From assembly GCF_003390865.1 (NCBI RefSeq), contig NZ_QMEJ01000002.1, forward strand, positions 124,001-188,000: a stretch of 64,000 nucleotides of DNA. Direction: 5' to 3'. Below are positions 49,449 to 58,570 of the stretch, in pieces. A program made the translations under genes and the position numbers. Position 1 is the stretch's first letter, and the number at the start of each line of letters is the position of its first letter. The notes below the pieces were generated by a model. That model had not been told where the DNA came from, ran no database searches, and worked only from the letters and a program-made list of their open reading frames with translations. The DNA comes from Tropicimonas sp. IMCC34011. GTDB taxonomy: Bacteria > Pseudomonadota > Alphaproteobacteria > Rhodobacterales > Rhodobacteraceae.

Positions 49449-49844
49449 TTAGCGAAGCAGCCGGCCGATGGCGCTACCGGCCGCGATCTCGGCGCGGGCG
49501 ACCTTGCAGTAGCTCTCCCGGTCCCCCTCCACGGCGCCCTTCGCTGCGAGTTCGGCGCGGGCTTCCGCCTCGAGACGTTTCTTGTCCTTCTTGCTGTCGA
49601 CATAGGCGTCGATCTCGCTCTGCGAGTAGCCACGATCCTTCGCCATCTGCTCGAGCTGCCTGAGATAGTTTATGCCGCGAAGCAGACGTGCATTGACGCT
49701 CGGGCACTTGTCACTGAGCTCGACGGCGGTCGCGGTGGCCTTGAGGCCGGCGTTGATGTCCGTCTCGCCCCTCAGGCCCTGGGCATGGGCGCCCGTCGCG
49801 GCGGCGGACAGAAGGAGGAGGGACAGGGCAGTGGAGCGAAGCAT
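49449..49844 (-). CDS. DUF5333 secreted protein
   Basis: A 131-residue exported protein: Sec signal (1-21, ending AHA) and a helical domain with two cysteines (DKCPSVNARLLRG and SYCKVARAEI), matching the DUF5333 pattern of alphaproteobacteria. Function unknown. It lies 251 bases upstream of nuoG on the same strand; that gap shows no further gene. Divergent from the 54-residue gene, with promoters probably in the shared 183-base gap. Confidence 0.75.
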   Translation of the reverse strand: MLRSTALSLLLLSAAATGAHAQGLRGETDINAGLKATATAVELSDKCPSVNARLLRGINYLRQLEQMAKDRGYSQSEIDAYVDSKKDKKRLEAEARAELAAKGAVEGDRESYCKVARAEIAAGSAIGRLLR

Positions 49845-49968
49845 GGGCGCCTTCCGGAAATGGTGGTCTTTGACGACAACAGCTGACCGCGACACCCCGG
49901 CTATGCAATAACCGGCCCCCGTTCCCCGCTATCACGAACGCGACAGCCCTTGCGCCACGGGCATCGCT

Positions 49969-49994
49969 GGAACCGAGGCCGCACCGGCATCGTT
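49969..49994 (+). promoter_or_regulatory. EcfG-type general-stress sigma factor promoter
   Basis: GGAAC at 49969-49973 and CGTT at 49991-49994 with a 17-base spacer, an exact match to the alphaproteobacterial EcfG consensus (GGAAC, 16-17 bases, CGTT). Transcription would start near 50000, giving a leader of about 27 bases before the start codon of the 54-residue gene. Confidence 0.6.
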
Positions 49995-50027
49995 CCATAG
50001 CTCAAAGTCATTCAATGGAGGTCCTCG

Positions 50028-50192
50028 ATGACCCTCTACGACCTCGACCGCAACGACACCGTGAAGACCGCCCTTTTCCTCGGCGGCCTTGCCCTTGCGG
50101 GGTTCGCCCTTGCGCGATTCATCAAGGCGAGCCGCGAGGAAGAGCTCTACGCGCCGGCGATCCAGCGCCCCCGCGAGACCGCGCGCTACTGA
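50028..50192 (+). CDS. 54-residue single-pass membrane protein inside the nuo locus, opposite strand
   Basis: Encodes MTLYDLDRNDTVKT, one membrane helix (about 14-33, ALFLGGLALAGFALARF) and a charged C terminus (KASREEELYAPAIQRPRETARY). ATG 50028 has GGAGG six bases upstream. It has its own EcfG-like promoter and a strong terminator, and is the only plus-strand gene within the nuo region. Family unknown. By promoter type it may be a general-stress membrane protein. Confidence 0.78.
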   Translation: MTLYDLDRNDTVKTALFLGGLALAGFALARFIKASREEELYAPAIQRPRETARY

Positions 50193-50239
50193 TCAGCGCC
50201 GCCGGCCGCGCGCGCGTGGACCGGACGTCGGACAGAAAT

Positions 50240-50272
50240 GAGCCCGGGTCGCAGATGCGCCCGGGCTCTTTT
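50240..50272 (+). terminator. Rho-independent terminator of the 54-residue gene
   Basis: GAGCCCGGG / CCCGGGCTC nine-base stem, 11-base loop, then TTTT. It lies between the convergent 54-residue gene and nuoF and would also hinder nuoF read-through. Confidence 0.88.
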
Positions 50273-50305
50273 CGTTGCACTATTCAGGCCGGCGAACCGC
50301 CGCGC

Positions 50306-51601
50306 CTACTCCGCCGCGATTGCCGGTGAGCGCCCCTTGCGCTTGTGGGCAATCCGGTCCTCGATCTCGTCCCGGAAGTGACGGATGAGGCCCTGGATCG
50401 GCCAGGCCGCCGCGTCACCGAGCGCGCAGATCGTGTGGCCCTCGACCTGCTTGGTCACGTCGAGCAGCATATCGATCTCGGCGGGCTCGGCATCGCCCGT
50501 GACCAGGCGATCCATGACCCGCATCATCCAGCCGGTTCCCTCGCGACACGGCGTGCACTGACCGCAGCTCTCGTGCTTGTAGAACTTGGACAGGCGCCAG
50601 ATCGCCTTGATGACGTCGCAGGACTGATCCATGACGATCACAGCCGCCGTGCCGAGGCCGGACTTCTGCTCCCTCAGCCAGTCGAAATCCATGATCGCCT
50701 CGCGGGCCGTCGCGCCCGGCAGGAGCGGCACCGAGGCGCCGCCCGGAATCACCGCCTTGAGGTTGTCCCAGCCGCCGCGAATGCCGCCGCAATGGCGCTC
50801 GATCAGTTCCTCGAAGGAGATCGACATCTCCTCCTCGACGACGCAGGGCCGCTCGACATGCCCCGAGATCGCGAAGACCTTGGTGCCGGCGTTGTTCGGG
50901 CGGCCGAAGGAGGCGAACCACTCGCCGCCCCGGCGCAGGATCGTCGGCACGACCGCGATGCTCTCCACGTTGTTCACCGTGGTCGGGCAGCCATAGAGAC
51001 CCGCCCCCGCCGGGAAGGGAGGCTTCATCCGCGGCATGCCCTTGCGGCCCTCGAGGCTTTCGAGAAGAGACGTTTCCTCGCCGCAGATATAGGCGCCAGC
51101 ACCGTGGGTGAGGTAGAGGTCGAAGTCCCAGCCGGATCCCGCTGCGTTCTTGCCGAGAAGTCCCGCGTCATAGGCTTCGTCGATCGCCGCCTGAAGGGCC
51201 TCGCGCTCCCGGATGTATTCACCCCGGATGTAGATGTAGCAGTTGTTCGCCCCCATCGCGAAGGAGGCGATGAGGCAGCCCTCGATCAGCGTATGCGGAT
51301 CGTGGCGCATGATCTCCCGGTCCTTGCAGGTGCCGGGTTCGGATTCGTCGGCATTGACCACGAGATAATGCGGCCGCCCGTCGCTCTCCTTCGGCATGAA
51401 GGACCACTTGAGGCCGGTCGGGAAGCCCGCACCGCCGCGGCCGCGCAGGCCGGAGGATTTCATCGTCTCAACGATCCAGTCGCGGCCCTTGCCGATCAGG
51501 TCGGCGGTATTGTCCCAGTGGCCCCGCGCCCGGGCCCCTTTGAGGGTGCGCTCGTGCATCCCGTAGAGGTTGGTGAAGATACGGTCTTCGTCCTTCAGCA
51601 T
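50306..51601 (-). CDS. nuoF: NADH:quinone oxidoreductase subunit F
   Basis: The 431-residue NADH- and FMN-binding subunit with cluster N3. NADH loop [19 protein letters not shown]-site [17 protein letters not shown] and the [4Fe-4S] motif [12 protein letters not shown] are intact. Ends 34 bases from the opposite-strand terminator; nuoG is not directly downstream as it would be in a compact operon. Confidence 0.97.
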   Translation of the reverse strand: MLKDEDRIFTNLYGMHERTLKGARARGHWDNTADLIGKGRDWIVETMKSSGLRGRGGAGFPTGLKWSFMPKESDGRPHYLVVNADESEPGTCKDREIMRHDPHTLIEGCLIASFAMGANNCYIYIRGEYIREREALQAAIDEAYDAGLLGKNAAGSGWDFDLYLTHGAGAYICGEETSLLESLEGRKGMPRMKPPFPAGAGLYGCPTTVNNVESIAVVPTILRRGGEWFASFGRPNNAGTKVFAISGHVERPCVVEEEMSISFEELIERHCGGIRGGWDNLKAVIPGGASVPLLPGATAREAIMDFDWLREQKSGLGTAAVIVMDQSCDVIKAIWRLSKFYKHESCGQCTPCREGTGWMMRVMDRLVTGDAEPAEIDMLLDVTKQVEGHTICALGDAAAWPIQGLIRHFRDEIEDRIAHKRKGRSPAIAAE

Positions 51602-51638
51602 CTCAGGCCTCTTTCTTCGATCGGCAGGCGGGCAAGGG

Positions 51639-51875
51639 TCATCCCCTGTCCCGCAGAATTTGAAACAGAACCGCCAGCGACCAGACGAACCCGGCCAGGG
51701 CGGCGAAGTAGAACAGCATCTCGTAGCGCGGCGCGAGGCCGGTGGTCGCGACGATCCAGGGCGCGAGGAGCGCGGCCAGCCCCGAGAGCGCGATCACGAC
51801 ACCGGCCGAGCGACGCTTGGCGAGCGACGCCCTGTCCGGCGCGGACCGATCCGCTTCCCGGCGCGGCTCCGTCAT
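51639..51875 (-). CDS. DUF5337 two-helix membrane protein
   Basis: A 78-residue protein: polar, Arg-rich N terminus (1-22) and two membrane helices (about 24-44 and 52-72), matching the DUF5337 family found in Rhodobacteraceae nuo operons. The ATG overlaps the TGA of the HhH membrane-protein gene (ATGA). Possibly a supernumerary or assembly protein of complex I. Confidence 0.77.
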   Translation of the reverse strand: MTEPRREADRSAPDRASLAKRRSAGVVIALSGLAALLAPWIVATTGLAPRYEMLFYFAALAGFVWSLAVLFQILRDRG

Positions 51876-52771
51876 CGGCCCTCCGCCTCGCCCGGTTCGG
51901 CCCTCTTGTCCACCCCGGTCGTCTCGCCTGACGCATCGTCCTCGGCAACAAGCCGGCGCGCCTGTCCGACCCAGTCGTCCCGCGACGCGCGTCCCCGGAA
52001 CGCTTCGATATGCTCGTCGACCCAGGCAACCTCGGCCGGCGTCCAGCCCGCGATCTGGTCGAGGTGATAGATGCCCTCGTCGTGCAGGATCGACTTAAGT
52101 TTCGGGCCTATGCCCTTGATGCGCAACAGATCGTCACCGCCACCCTCGCGCGGCCCGTCGAGGCGCTCCGGAGCCTTGGGAGACGCGTCAGCACTCGATC
52201 CGGCTCCACCTTCGGTGCCAGCCGGTGCCGGCGCGGGCTCGGGCGCCACGGGCTCGGAGTGTGGCTTGTTGGATGCGGGTTCGGCGGCCTGGCTCTGCGC
52301 AACCTCGAGCTCGCTCGCCTCGACATGCGCGCCCGCCTCGTCCGACGCTTCCTCGCTTGCGCTGCCGATAACGGCCCGCGGCGTGGAGCGGACTTCGGCG
52401 GCCGCACTCGTGTTGGAGCCCTGGCTCGTGGACACCGGTTCAGGCGTGCGCTCAGGGCGAGCTTCAGCTGCAGCTTCAGGCGTGGCCTCGGCATCGCGGC
52501 GCAAGGGCTCGGCCCCGCCGCTCGTTGCCGTACCATAGAGCCCGCCGGACACTCCGGGCACGCCAAGATCGCCGACCGTCTTCAGCCAGCGCCGGCCCCA
52601 TAGAAGCATCCCGAAGAAGATCGCGACCATCGCGAAGATGCCGATCAGCAGCCCGCCGAGGAACCCTGCCCCGGTCGTCGCCCAGGCCACGAGGAACACG
52701 AAAAGCCCCCCCGCGGCCCCGATCCTGATCGCGCGGCGTTCGTCTTCTGGCGAGATGTTCGAGCCCAGCAT
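51872..52771 (-). CDS. membrane protein with C-terminal HhH domain shared with NuoE
   Basis: A 299-residue protein: two N-terminal membrane helices (about 17-35 and 38-58), an Ala/Glu/Pro-rich disordered linker (about 80-200) and a helix-hairpin-helix-like domain (203-275) with RIKGIGPKLKSIL and [16 protein letters not shown]. The same domain, about 60% identical by eye, is fused to the NuoE C terminus in the next gene upstream. The fold resembles non-catalytic DNA-binding HhH modules, but a protein-docking role at the membrane is more likely here (inference). Confidence 0.72.
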   Translation of the reverse strand: MLGSNISPEDERRAIRIGAAGGLFVFLVAWATTGAGFLGGLLIGIFAMVAIFFGMLLWGRRWLKTVGDLGVPGVSGGLYGTATSGGAEPLRRDAEATPEAAAEARPERTPEPVSTSQGSNTSAAAEVRSTPRAVIGSASEEASDEAGAHVEASELEVAQSQAAEPASNKPHSEPVAPEPAPAPAGTEGGAGSSADASPKAPERLDGPREGGGDDLLRIKGIGPKLKSILHDEGIYHLDQIAGWTPAEVAWVDEHIEAFRGRASRDDWVGQARRLVAEDDASGETTGVDKRAEPGEAEGR

Positions 52772-52829
52772 CGGCGTTTACCCCCATAAGGACGCGGCCC
52801 GGGGGCCGCCTCCGGGAATTATAGCGCGG

Positions 52830-54278
52830 TCACGCCTCGCTGTCGCGCCCGGCGAGAAGATCGGACGCCTGTCCGGTCCAGTTCTCGCGCTCGACACGGC
52901 CGGCGAAGTTCAGGTGATCGTCGATCCAGACCATCTCCGCGGCCGTCCAGGCGGCGATCTGATCGAGATGATAGATGCCGAACGCATGGAGGCGTTTCTC
53001 GATGGTCGGGCCGATCCCGCCGATCTGCTTCAGATCGTCGGCCTTGCCGTCTCTCGGGCCGTCGAGGCGGGGCGGCTCGGATCCCTTGTTGCCCGCGTCA
53101 GTCCCGGCTGCGGCATTGCCGGCCGGCATGTCGCCCGCGACCGGGCTGTCCCCGGACGGCGCGATGGCGGGATCGTCCTGCGCCGCGCGCGGCCCGTCGC
53201 CGGAGCCCGTTCCCTCACCGCCGCCCTTGGAGCCGAGGTCTTTCGCCGGACCGGGATCGTGGTCCTCGTCAGCATCGTCCGTCTCGGGCGCTTCACCGGC
53301 GCCAGCGTGACCGGGGCTGCCGATCTCCGCGCCGGAGGGGTCGCCATGGCCGGCGGCCTCACCCGGCTCGCCCGCTTCGGGACGGGCCGCTTCGGTCGCA
53401 TCAGCTTCCTGCATGGTCACGCCGGTCTCGTCGGCGGGGGTGTCGGCGGCGGGCTTCGGTCCCGGCGTTTCGCCATCATCCGGCAAGCCGCCATCGCCGA
53501 GATTGGTATCCCGAACGCCGCCGTCAGGCGCCGCGGCCTCACCCTGCGGCTGGATCTGCGAGCGGCCTCCCTTGTCCGTCCACGGCACGAGGAGCGGCAC
53601 TTCGGTGCCGTCGATCCGCTTGACCGTATCTCCGATGCGGGTGGCAAGATCGACGGAGGCATTGTGCTCCACCCTGCCCTCTTCATGCGCCGTAAGGCTG
53701 GTGAGATTGCCCTTCGGCTCGGAGGAGAATCGGCCGATCTGGGAGCCGGGCGTCGGCACCTTGCCGTCCCGCAGCTCCTCGATCATCTCGCCGAATCGCT
53801 CGGCGGTCAGGTCCTCGTAGTAGTCCTTGCCGATCTGCGCCATCGGGGCGTTGGCACAGGCGCCGAGGCACTCGACCTCCTCCCAGGAGAACTTGCCGTC
53901 TTCGGACAGCATGTGCGGCCGGGGCGCGATCTTCTCCTTGCAGACCGCCATCAGGTCCTCGGCGCCGCAGATCATGCAGGACGTCGTGCCGCAGACCTGG
54001 ATATGCGCCACAGACCCGGTCGGCTGGAGCTGGAACATGAAGTAGAACGTGGCGACCTCGAGCGCGCGGATCCGCGCCATGCCCAGCATGTCTGCGACAT
54101 GCTCGATCGCGGGCCGGGTCAGCCAGCCTTCCTGTTCCTGTGCACGCCACAGCAGCGGAATGATCGCGCTGGCCTGGCGGCCTTCGGGAAACTTGGTGAT
54201 CTGCGCTTCGGCCCAGGCGTGGTTCTCTGCCGAGAAGGCGAAGCTGTCGGGCTGTTCGGGATGGAGACGGCGGAGCAT
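52830..54278 (-). CDS. nuoE: NADH:quinone oxidoreductase subunit E with C-terminal HhH extension
   Basis: The [2Fe-2S] cluster N1a subunit. Residues 1-200 are a normal NuoE: cluster ligands in [11 protein letters not shown] and [11 protein letters not shown]. Residues 200-403 are a low-complexity linker rich in Ala, Gly, Asp, Glu and Pro. Residues 404-482 repeat the HhH-like domain of the following gene ([33 protein letters not shown]). Total 482 residues against about 170-240 in most bacteria; I recall Rhodobacter NuoE also being extended. Confidence 0.95.
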   Translation of the reverse strand: MLRRLHPEQPDSFAFSAENHAWAEAQITKFPEGRQASAIIPLLWRAQEQEGWLTRPAIEHVADMLGMARIRALEVATFYFMFQLQPTGSVAHIQVCGTTSCMICGAEDLMAVCKEKIAPRPHMLSEDGKFSWEEVECLGACANAPMAQIGKDYYEDLTAERFGEMIEELRDGKVPTPGSQIGRFSSEPKGNLTSLTAHEEGRVEHNASVDLATRIGDTVKRIDGTEVPLLVPWTDKGGRSQIQPQGEAAAPDGGVRDTNLGDGGLPDDGETPGPKPAADTPADETGVTMQEADATEAARPEAGEPGEAAGHGDPSGAEIGSPGHAGAGEAPETDDADEDHDPGPAKDLGSKGGGEGTGSGDGPRAAQDDPAIAPSGDSPVAGDMPAGNAAAGTDAGNKGSEPPRLDGPRDGKADDLKQIGGIGPTIEKRLHAFGIYHLDQIAAWTAAEMVWIDDHLNFAGRVERENWTGQASDLLAGRDSEA

Positions 54279-54347
54279 CGGGCCCTCGTATTGCTTTTTC
54301 TTCTCACGCAGGCGCGCCCCGGCAAGGCCGGGACGACGGCGTGCGCT

Positions 54348-55562
54348 CTAGCGGTCCACCTCGCCGAAGACGATATCGAGCGTGCCGATGATCGCCGCGA
54401 CGTCGGCAAGCTGGTGCCCGCGGGACAAATGGTCCATCGCCTGCATGTGCAGGTAGCCAGGAGCGCGGATCTTGGCGCGATAGGGCCGGTTGGTCCCGTC
54501 CGCGATGAGGTAGACGCCGAACTCGCCCTTCGGCGCCTCGACGGCGGCGTAGATTTCGCCGGCGGGGACGTGGAAGCCCTCGGTGTAGAGCTTGAAGTGA
54601 TGGATCAGCGCTTCCATCGACGTCTTCATGTCGCTCCGGGTGGGCGGGGAGATCTTCCCGCGCGTCATCACGGGGCCCGGCTCGGCGCGGAGCTTCTCGC
54701 AGGCCTGCTTGATGATCTTCGTCGATTCGCGCATCTCCGCCATGCGGCAGAGGTAGCGGTCGTAGCAGTCGCCGTTCTTGCCGACGGGGATCTTGAAGTC
54801 GAATTCGTCGTAGCACTCGTAGGGCTGTGCGCGGCGAAGGTCCCAGGCGAGGCCCGATCCGCGCACCATGACGCCGGACATGCCCCAGTCGAGCGCTTCC
54901 TGGCGGGACACGACCGCGATATCGGCATTGCGCTGCTTGAAGATCCGGTTGTCCGTCAGAAGGCTGTCCAGGTCATCGATGACGCTCGGGAACGTCTCAG
55001 TCCACGCCTCGATGTCGTCGATCAGCTTCGGCGTGATGTCCTGGTGGACGCCGCCGGGACGGAAATACGCGGAGTGAAGCCGTGCGCCGCAGGCCCGCTC
55101 GTAAAACGTCATCAGCGTCTCGCGCTGCTCGAAGCCCCAGAGCGGCGGCGTCAGCGCGCCTACGTCCATCGCCTGGGTCGTCACGCCGAGAAGGTGATTG
55201 AGAACGCGGCCGATCTCGCAGAACAGAACCCGGATCAGGCTCGCCCGGCGCGGCACCTCGGTACCCGTCAGACGCTCGATCGCCAGGCACCACGCATGCT
55301 CCTGGTTCATCGGGCTGACATAGTCGAGGCGATCGAAGTAGGGCAGGTTCTGCAGGTAGGTCCGGCTCTCCATCAGCTTCTCGGTGCCGCGGTGAAGCAG
55401 CCCGATATGCGCGTCGCAGCGCTCGACGATTTCGCCGTCCAGCTCGAGAACGAGCCGCAGAACCCCGTGCGCCGCGGGGTGTTGCGGGCCGAAGTTGATA
55501 TTGAAGTTGCGGATCTGCTGCTCGCCGGTGAGGGCGTCTTCGAAACCTTTGGAGCCGTCCAT
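54348..55562 (-). CDS. nuoD: NADH:quinone oxidoreductase subunit D
   Basis: The 404-residue 49-kDa-type subunit forming the quinone site with NuoB. Conserved blocks: [22 protein letters not shown] and the C-terminal [20 protein letters not shown] and SPGY/APGYLH region. A short GC hairpin (CCCGGC-aag-GCCGGG, 54318-54332) lies in the 69-base gap before nuoE and could be an mRNA processing signal. Confidence 0.97.
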   Translation of the reverse strand: MDGSKGFEDALTGEQQIRNFNINFGPQHPAAHGVLRLVLELDGEIVERCDAHIGLLHRGTEKLMESRTYLQNLPYFDRLDYVSPMNQEHAWCLAIERLTGTEVPRRASLIRVLFCEIGRVLNHLLGVTTQAMDVGALTPPLWGFEQRETLMTFYERACGARLHSAYFRPGGVHQDITPKLIDDIEAWTETFPSVIDDLDSLLTDNRIFKQRNADIAVVSRQEALDWGMSGVMVRGSGLAWDLRRAQPYECYDEFDFKIPVGKNGDCYDRYLCRMAEMRESTKIIKQACEKLRAEPGPVMTRGKISPPTRSDMKTSMEALIHHFKLYTEGFHVPAGEIYAAVEAPKGEFGVYLIADGTNRPYRAKIRAPGYLHMQAMDHLSRGHQLADVAAIIGTLDIVFGEVDR

Positions 55563-55634
55563 GACGTCAAGCCTCCTGAAGGGCCGCGCGGTGCGCGGCT
55601 CGGGTCTGGTCGTGCTGGCAGGGCGCCGGACGCA

Positions 55635-56243
55635 TCACGGCTTCTGCTCCGCCTTGTCGTCTCCGGGAAGGATGTAGTCGGCACCCTCCCACGGGCTCAT
55701 GAAGTCGAACTGGCGATATTCCTGCACCAGCTTCACCGGCTCGTAGACCACCCGCTTCTGGCGATCATCGTACCGCACCTCGGTATAGCCCGTCGTCGGG
55801 AAGTCCTTACGCAGGGGGAACCCGCGGAAGCCGTAGTCGGTCAGGATGCGGCGCAGGTCCGGGTGGCCCGAGAACAGCAGGCCGAACATGTCGAAGATCT
55901 CGCGCTCGAACCAGTTGGACGCAGGGAAGACCGACACGATCGAGGGGATCATGTCATCCTCCCGGGCCGCGGCCTTGATCCGGATGCGCTGGTTCCGCGT
56001 CATCGACAGGAAGTGGTAGATCACGTCGAACCGCCGGTCCCGCGCCGGGTAATCCGCCGCGGTGATGTCCACCAGCGTGGTGAAGGCGCAGCTGGAATCG
56101 TCCCGCAGGAATTCGGTCAGGCCCCGCAGCGTCGGCAGCGAGGCGGTCAGCGTCAGTTCGCCATGGGAGACGGTCCAGCCGGAGATACAATCCGGGCGGG
56201 CCTTCTCGATATGGCTGCCGAGCTCGTTGAGGGCGTCGCTCAT
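55635..56243 (-). CDS. nuoC: NADH:quinone oxidoreductase subunit C
   Basis: A 202-residue 30-kDa-type peripheral subunit, unfused to NuoD. Signature: [20 protein letters not shown] followed by [20 protein letters not shown] 56243 has AAGGA six bases upstream; upstream frame is Arg-rich shadow of nuoB. Confidence 0.97.
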   Translation of the reverse strand: MSDALNELGSHIEKARPDCISGWTVSHGELTLTASLPTLRGLTEFLRDDSSCAFTTLVDITAADYPARDRRFDVIYHFLSMTRNQRIRIKAAAREDDMIPSIVSVFPASNWFEREIFDMFGLLFSGHPDLRRILTDYGFRGFPLRKDFPTTGYTEVRYDDRQKRVVYEPVKLVQEYRQFDFMSPWEGADYILPGDDKAEQKP

Positions 56244-56253
56244 TGCGGATCCT

Positions 56254-56787
56254 TCAGCGTATGATGGTGCCCGTGCGGCGGATCTTCCTCTGGAGCTGCA
56301 GAACGCCATAGAGCGTCGCTTCCGCCGTCGGCGGGCAGCCGGGGACATAGATGTCCACCGGGATGATCCGGTCGCAGCCACGGACTACGGAGTAGCTGTA
56401 GTGGTAGTACCCGCCGCCATTGGCGCAGGACCCCATCGAAATGACGTAGCGCGGCTCCGGCATCTGGTCGTAGACCTTGCGCAGGGCGGGCGCCATCTTG
56501 TTGGTCAGCGTGCCTGCGACGATCATCAGGTCCGACTGGCGCGGCGAGGCGCGCGGCGCGGCGCCGAAGCGCTCCACGTCGTAGCGCGGCATGGACATCT
56601 GCATCATCTCGATGGCGCAGCAGGCCAGGCCGAACGTCATCCAGTGCAGCGAGCCGGTGCGCGCCCAGTTGATGATGTCCGCGGTCGAGGTGACGAGGAA
56701 GCCCTTGTCCTGCAGCTCCCGGTTCAGGGTCTGCGTGGCGACCTCCTTGTCGGGACCGGCGTCGTATGCGGCGGTGCTCACTCCCAT
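56254..56787 (-). CDS. nuoB: NADH:quinone oxidoreductase subunit B
   Basis: A 177-residue subunit carrying cluster N2, the last electron carrier before quinone. Tandem cysteines in [10 protein letters not shown] and the further ligands in [10 protein letters not shown] and [10 protein letters not shown] are intact. The ATG lies inside the nuoA 3' end (ten-base overlap). Confidence 0.98.
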   Translation of the reverse strand: MGVSTAAYDAGPDKEVATQTLNRELQDKGFLVTSTADIINWARTGSLHWMTFGLACCAIEMMQMSMPRYDVERFGAAPRASPRQSDLMIVAGTLTNKMAPALRKVYDQMPEPRYVISMGSCANGGGYYHYSYSVVRGCDRIIPVDIYVPGCPPTAEATLYGVLQLQRKIRRTGTIIR

Positions 56788-57143
56788 TCGAGTGCCCCCT
56801 TCTTCCATTCGTAGGCGAAGCCGATCGTCAGGACCCCCAGGAACACGATCATCGACCAGAACGCCGTCATCGAGATGTACTGGAACGCCACGGCCCATGG
56901 GAACAGGAACGCCACTTCGAGATCGAAGATGATGAACAGGATCGAGACGAGGTAGAACCGCACGTCGAACTTCATCCGCGCATCGTCGAAGGCGTTGAAC
57001 CCGCATTCGTAGGCGCTGACCTTCTCGGGATCGGGGTGCCGCACCGCGAGCACGAGGCCTGCGAGGATGAGCACGACGCCGAGGCCGATCGCCAGCGCCA
57101 GGAAGATGAGAATGGGCAGATAGTCGCTGAGAAGAGCGTCCAT
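56778..57143 (-). CDS. nuoA: NADH:quinone oxidoreductase subunit A
   Basis: A 121-residue, three-helix membrane subunit and first gene of the operon. The conserved loop [20 protein letters not shown] contains the Cys that reports the active/deactive state in complex I. The promoter must lie in the 164 bases between it and the amidase gene; I see no clear box. Confidence 0.97.
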   Translation of the reverse strand: MDALLSDYLPILIFLALAIGLGVVLILAGLVLAVRHPDPEKVSAYECGFNAFDDARMKFDVRFYLVSILFIIFDLEVAFLFPWAVAFQYISMTAFWSMIVFLGVLTIGFAYEWKKGALEWE

Positions 57144-57307
57144 GGGGTGCCTCGGATGGGTGCCTTGCCAGAGCTACCTATCCCCGGCCCGTCGGGTGGT
57201 CAACAACGCCCCGCCCCGCTCGGCCACCACGATGGCGCGAGGGAAGGCGATAAGGCGGCATGCCCGGCCCCCCGCGCGGCCTGCGGGGTCATCGTCGCGG
57301 CAGCGCC

Positions 57308-58489
57308 TCAGCCGGGCGGCCGGGACGCGTCCTGCGCAATCCAGTCCGAGAGGCCACGGACGATGGCGGCAGCCATTCTCGCGCGCCACTCGTCCGATTG
57401 CAGCTTCCGAAGCTCGCTTTCGCTGGAAATGAAGCCGACCTCGATGAGGGCCGAAGGGATGTCCGGCGCCTTGAGGACGGAGAAGCCCGCCCCCTCCCGC
57501 GGGCGCTTGTGCAACTGGATGCCGGCAGCCTGCATTTCGGCGACGAGGTGATCGGCGAGCGCATCGGTGCGCGGCGCCGTGTCGCGGCGGGCCATCTCGA
57601 TCAGAAGGTGCGCGACGACATCGTCGTGACCGGCCAGATCGACACCGCCGAGAAGGTCGTCCCTGGCGTGCCGCTCGGCAAGCAGGCGGGTCGCGCGGGA
57701 GGAGGCCTCGTCCGCAAGGGTATAGACCTGCGCGCCCTGCGCCACCCCCTCCTGCACCGCATCGGCATGGAGGGACAGGAACGCGACGGCGCCGGCCTCC
57801 CGGGCCACGTCGATCCGTGCCTCGAGCGAGACGAACGTGTCGGCCTCCCGCGTGAGGACGACGTCCCACTCCCCGGTCCTCAGGAGCGCCTCGCGCAGCT
57901 CCCGCGCGAACCGGAGCATCAGGTCCGCCTCGTGGACCTGCCCGCGGACGGCACCGGGATCGACCCCGCCATGGCCGGGATCGAGAACGATGACGGGTCT
58001 GCGCGGCCCGGTGGTCGCAGGCGGAGGAGGCGCGGCCGCGGCGGGGGCGGTGCCTTCGGCCTCCTTTAGGGTCACCTCGATCAGCGCTCTGCCGCCCTCG
58101 CCCCCCGTCGTCATACCGGCTTCGGACACGGTAAGGGGGCGGGACAGATCGAAGACGAGCCGCGTCCAGCCGCCTCTCGCCTCACCGGCCCGCGGCGCCC
58201 CGAACGGCTCCGAGACCGCGAGCTCCGGCAGGCGCGCGAGGTCCAGCGTCTTCAGATCGAGCAAGAGGCGCGGCGGCGCGTCCAGCATCTCCACCCGCCA
58301 CGGCACCGGCCGGTCGAGCGCGAGTGCGAGGACGGGGCCCTGCCGGGTCTCCTCGACGGCGGAGGCGGCGGGATCAAGGCGCGCGGCGGCGGACAGGCCC
58401 TGCTGCGCTGCAAGCGGCGCCGCGACAGCGACCGTAACAATGACCGCGGCTGCGAGGCAGGCGGCGCGAAGAAGATGGATGGCTCTCAT
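57308..58489 (-). CDS. N-acetylmuramoyl-L-alanine amidase, AmiC type
   Basis: A 393-residue periplasmic zinc amidase that splits daughter-cell septa. Signal peptide (1-28, ending APLAAQ), an AMIN domain (about 45-150) for septal targeting, a Pro/Ala linker (APPPPA), and an Amidase_3 domain with the zinc ligands in VLDPGHGGVDPG and FLSLHADAV and the catalytic Glu in SALIEVGFIS. ATG 58489 starts the signal peptide. It is in the same direction as nuoA but 165 bases away. Confidence 0.92.
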   Translation of the reverse strand: MRAIHLLRAACLAAAVIVTVAVAAPLAAQQGLSAAARLDPAASAVEETRQGPVLALALDRPVPWRVEMLDAPPRLLLDLKTLDLARLPELAVSEPFGAPRAGEARGGWTRLVFDLSRPLTVSEAGMTTGGEGGRALIEVTLKEAEGTAPAAAAPPPPATTGPRRPVIVLDPGHGGVDPGAVRGQVHEADLMLRFARELREALLRTGEWDVVLTREADTFVSLEARIDVAREAGAVAFLSLHADAVQEGVAQGAQVYTLADEASSRATRLLAERHARDDLLGGVDLAGHDDVVAHLLIEMARRDTAPRTDALADHLVAEMQAAGIQLHKRPREGAGFSVLKAPDIPSALIEVGFISSESELRKLQSDEWRARMAAAIVRGLSDWIAQDASRPPG

Positions 58490-58570
58490 GTCTGTCTCGG
58501 AGGCCTGCTCGGGATCGGCCACCTCTCCCGGGCCGGTCGATACCAGAGGCCGGCGATCCGGGGAACAGTC

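Noticed and set aside
54318-54332. GC hairpin between nuoD and nuoE as a terminator
   Set aside because: No T run follows on either strand and it lies inside an operon; mentioned under nuoD only.
52638-56264. A 1208-codon plus-strand open frame opposite nuoC, nuoD and nuoE
   Set aside because: It spans three real genes on the other strand; composition and lack of any domain mark it as a shadow of their codon bias.
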